From assembly GCA_003167475.1 (NCBI GenBank), contig PMTB01000055.1, positions 1 through 7,840 of the forward strand: 7,840 bases of DNA, read 5' to 3'. This DNA is from a candidate division FCPU426 bacterium (lineage in GTDB: Bacteria; Oederibacteriota; PGYV01; Palsa-1178). Shown piece after piece: positions 6,075 to 7,840 of this stretch. The position numbers and the translations under genes are program-made. How positions within the stretch are numbered: the stretch's first letter is position 1; each line of letters starts with the position of its first letter. The notes below the pieces were generated by a model. The model had not been told where the DNA came from. It did no database searches and was given only the letters and a program-made list of their open reading frames with translations.

Positions 6075-6869
6075 TTAGCTGCCGTATTTGCTCATTATTT
6101 TATGCACCGAATCCTTTACCTCTTTTTCGCTCATTTTCATGAACATGGTGCCGACAAGTATGCCCTTTATCCTGCTGTCTGTTATTATTTTTTCCAGGTC
6201 TTCCACTTCCTCGACGCCGCTTTCTATTATCACGTACTTGTCCTTCGGTATGGACTTGATCAGGTTTTTGACTATCCCGAAATTGATCTTGAAGGTCTTT
6301 AGGTCCCTGGTGTTGATGCCTATGATGTCCACTCCGGAACCAAGTGCTTTTTTCAGGTCCTCATTGCTGTGTACTTCCACCACCGGGGTCATGTTCAGGA
6401 AACGCACTTTTTTCACAAACTGGTTTACCACTTTTTTCTCGAGAGCCGCGGCTATTATAAGCACCGCGTCTGCCCTGGCCCAGCGTGACTCGTATATCTG
6501 GTATTCGTCTATGATAAAATCCTTGCGCAGTACAGGAAGAGACGAGTATTTCTTGACTTCCTCTATATACTCAAGCTTTCCGTCAAAGAATTTTTTATCG
6601 GTAACGACCGATATGGCCCTCGCTCCGGCCGCCTCGTAATTTTCCGCTATTTTCCTCACGCTGATATTGGCTTTTATCGTGCCTTTTGACGGCGATTTTT
6701 TCTTTATCTCCGCGATTATGGAAAAATCATTGTACTCGAAAACATCCCTGAAGTTTCTGTTGGCGGGCGCCTTGGTGATGTCGTTTAAAAGCTTTTCAAG
6801 CGGCATTTTTTCCTTTTTCATCTTCACTTCAGCCTTTTTCGCCTTGATTATCTTTTTCAGTATGCTCAT
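6075..6869 (-). CDS. trpC: indole-3-glycerol phosphate synthase
   Basis: Closes the indole ring, converting carboxyphenylamino-deoxyribulose phosphate to indole-3-glycerol phosphate with loss of CO2. It is a single-domain TIM barrel of 264 residues, not fused to TrpF. The catalytic set is complete: E54 and K56 in AEIKKKSPSKG, K116 in LRKDFIIDEYQIYE (114-127), E165 in VVEVH, N186 in GINTRDL, and E216-S217 in IESGV. ILVGTMFM (237-244) forms part of the phosphate site. The ATG has GGAGG nine bases upstream. It follows trpD by 55 nt and precedes trpF by 4 nt; neither junction has a repeat element. Confidence 0.96.
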   Translation of the reverse strand: MSILKKIIKAKKAEVKMKKEKMPLEKLLNDITKAPANRNFRDVFEYNDFSIIAEIKKKSPSKGTIKANISVRKIAENYEAAGARAISVVTDKKFFDGKLEYIEEVKKYSSLPVLRKDFIIDEYQIYESRWARADAVLIIAAALEKKVVNQFVKKVRFLNMTPVVEVHSNEDLKKALGSGVDIIGINTRDLKTFKINFGIVKNLIKSIPKDKYVIIESGVEEVEDLEKIITDSRIKGILVGTMFMKMSEKEVKDSVHKIMSKYGS

Positions 6870-6924
6870 CTTTTATTTCCTCCGCAAATTTTTCCCCTTA
6901 GGCCCCAAGCCTCGAGGTGGATCC

Positions 6925-7840
6925 TTAACTGTTAGTACACTTTATAAATTCTTCGAGTTTTCTTGCCGCATCCCCCGATTTTACGATCCTTTCGGCAAGA
7001 GCAACTCCTTCCTGTGGTGTGGCTACTTTGTCAGCTATATAAAGCGCGAATCCGCTGTTTAAAACTATGACGTCCTTATAAGGCCCTGTTTCCCTTCCTT
7101 CAAATATATCATTTAAAATGGCAGCGTTCTTCTCGGGCCCGCCGCCTTTGACGGCTTCCATCGGCGCTTCCTTTATGCCGTAATCGGAAGGTTTGATATA
7201 ATATGTCTTTATTTCACCGTCCTTAAGTTCCGTAACTTTTGTCGGACCGGCGAGCGTTATCTCGTCCATATTCCCCTGTCCGCAAACGACGGCGGAATGT
7301 ATCTGTCCCATATTTTTCAACACTCCGGCGATCTTTTCAGTCAGATTCTCCGAAAAAACGCCCATAAGGTGGTGCGTGTGCCTTGCCGGGTTTATGATCG
7401 GCCCGAGCAGGTTGAAAATAGTCCTGACACCCAGCTCTTTTCTGACGCCCATGGCGTATTTCATGGCCACGTGGCAGGCCGGCGCGAAAAAGAACCCCAT
7501 ACCTATGGTCTCGATGCATTTCTTTATAAGTTCATGGTTGATATCAATGTTCACTCCGAGCGCTTTTAAAACGTCCGCGCTGCCGCACTCGGAAGTTACC
7601 GACCTGTTGCCGTGTTTTGCCACGGCTATACCCGCCGCCGCCGCTATGATAGAAACCGCTGTCGATATATTTATGGTGCCGTAGCCGTCCCCGCCGGTGC
7701 CGCAGGTATCAAGTATGATGTCCTCGTCTATTTCCACGTAATGCGCCTTCTCACGCATGAGCATCGCGGCCGCGGTTATTTCCTCAATTGTTTCGCCTTT
7801 CATTTTCAGGGCGATAAGAAACCCGGCTATCTTGGCGTCC
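6925..7840 (-). CDS. trpD: anthranilate phosphoribosyltransferase, N-terminus beyond window
   Basis: Transfers phosphoribosyl from PRPP to anthranilate. The frame stays open to the right edge and reads DAKIAGFLIALKMKGETIEE, the normal family sequence. The ATG at 7803 is therefore internal and the gene is cut by the window, not by mutation. 304 residues are visible; roughly 30-40 are missing compared with the usual length of about 340. Visible motifs, numbered from the first complete codon, are DTCGTGGDGYGT (44-55, PRPP loop), AKHGNRSVTSECGSADVLKALG (about 74-95), FAPACHVAMK, then VRKELGVRTIFNLLGPIINPA, which includes the anthranilate-binding arginine, and DEITLAGPT. There is no fused TrpG amidotransferase domain in the visible part. 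It is the most 5' gene seen; operon control, if any, lies further right. Confidence 0.95.
   Translation of the reverse strand, partial: DAKIAGFLIALKMKGETIEEITAAAMLMREKAHYVEIDEDIILDTCGTGGDGYGTINISTAVSIIAAAAGIAVAKHGNRSVTSECGSADVLKALGVNIDINHELIKKCIETIGMGFFFAPACHVAMKYAMGVRKELGVRTIFNLLGPIINPARHTHHLMGVFSENLTEKIAGVLKNMGQIHSAVVCGQGNMDEITLAGPTKVTELKDGEIKTYYIKPSDYGIKEAPMEAVKGGGPEKNAAILNDIFEGRETGPYKDVIVLNSGFALYIADKVATPQEGVALAERIVKSGDAARKLEEFIKCTNS

Noticed and set aside
6088..6639. 183-codon plus-strand open frame opposite trpC
   Set aside because: Low-complexity Ser/Phe-rich translation, the complement of lysine/glutamate-rich TrpC; trpC has all its catalytic residues.
6870..6924. GC-rich symmetrical patch in the trpD-trpC gap (CCTCGAGG, AGGC...GCCT) as an attenuator or a worn repeat copy
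   Set aside because: The possible stems are only 4-5 bp, there is no T-run and no leader peptide, and no match to the repeat arms. It is simply a 55-nt spacer with the trpC ribosome binding site.
7801..7803. ATG as the start of trpD
   Set aside because: The frame continues to the window edge with conserved TrpD sequence (DAKIAGFLIAL), so this methionine is internal.

Overview
The window is a single gene train, with all eight genes on the minus strand. In transcription order (right to left) it holds the 3' part of trpD, then trpC, trpF, trpB, trpA, accD, folC and cysE. It is a tryptophan-biosynthesis operon whose tail carries the carboxyltransferase beta subunit of acetyl-CoA carboxylase, a folylpolyglutamate/dihydrofolate synthase and a serine O-acetyltransferase. 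Every product keeps the family motifs needed to name it. trpD runs off the right edge, so the operon head (probably trpE/trpG) lies outside.

Layout: positions 1-124 are the 3' flank, with a strong hairpin at 87-122 just past the cysE stop. cysE is 125-763, folC 956-2194, accD 2178-3050, trpA 3050-3856, trpB 4034-5215, trpF 5387-6070, trpC 6075-6869 and trpD 6925 to the edge. The genes split into tightly coupled blocks (trpC-trpF 4 nt apart; trpA-accD overlapping by 1 nt; accD-folC overlapping by 17 nt) and three wide gaps of about 170-190 nt (trpF-trpB, trpB-trpA, folC-cysE).

Each of those three gaps, and no other, is filled by a copy of the same 153-165 bp element. It has about 33-bp inverted terminal arms built from tandem 7-mers of the type GCCAAAA, and an AT-rich centre. 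The outer end of each copy abuts the stop codon of the gene before it; in trpF the arm is read in frame and supplies the last 11 residues and the stop. This repeat family is the main unexplained feature of the window. It resembles a miniature inverted-repeat or Correia-like element, but I cannot assign it to a named family.

Metabolically, TrpD, TrpC, TrpF and TrpA/TrpB carry anthranilate to tryptophan. TrpB consumes serine, and CysE diverts serine to O-acetylserine and cysteine. AccD and CysE both draw on acetyl-CoA, and FolC serves one-carbon metabolism, which is tied to serine. The trpF-trpB-trpA-accD-folC order is known from several bacterial groups, so the core is conventional; cysE and the repeats are local.

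The organism is a bacterium with moderate GC content, purine-rich Shine-Dalgarno sites and lysine-rich proteins. A Gram-negative-type or candidate-phylum lineage (for example Omnitrophota-like) is possible, but that is a weak inference and nothing here proves it.
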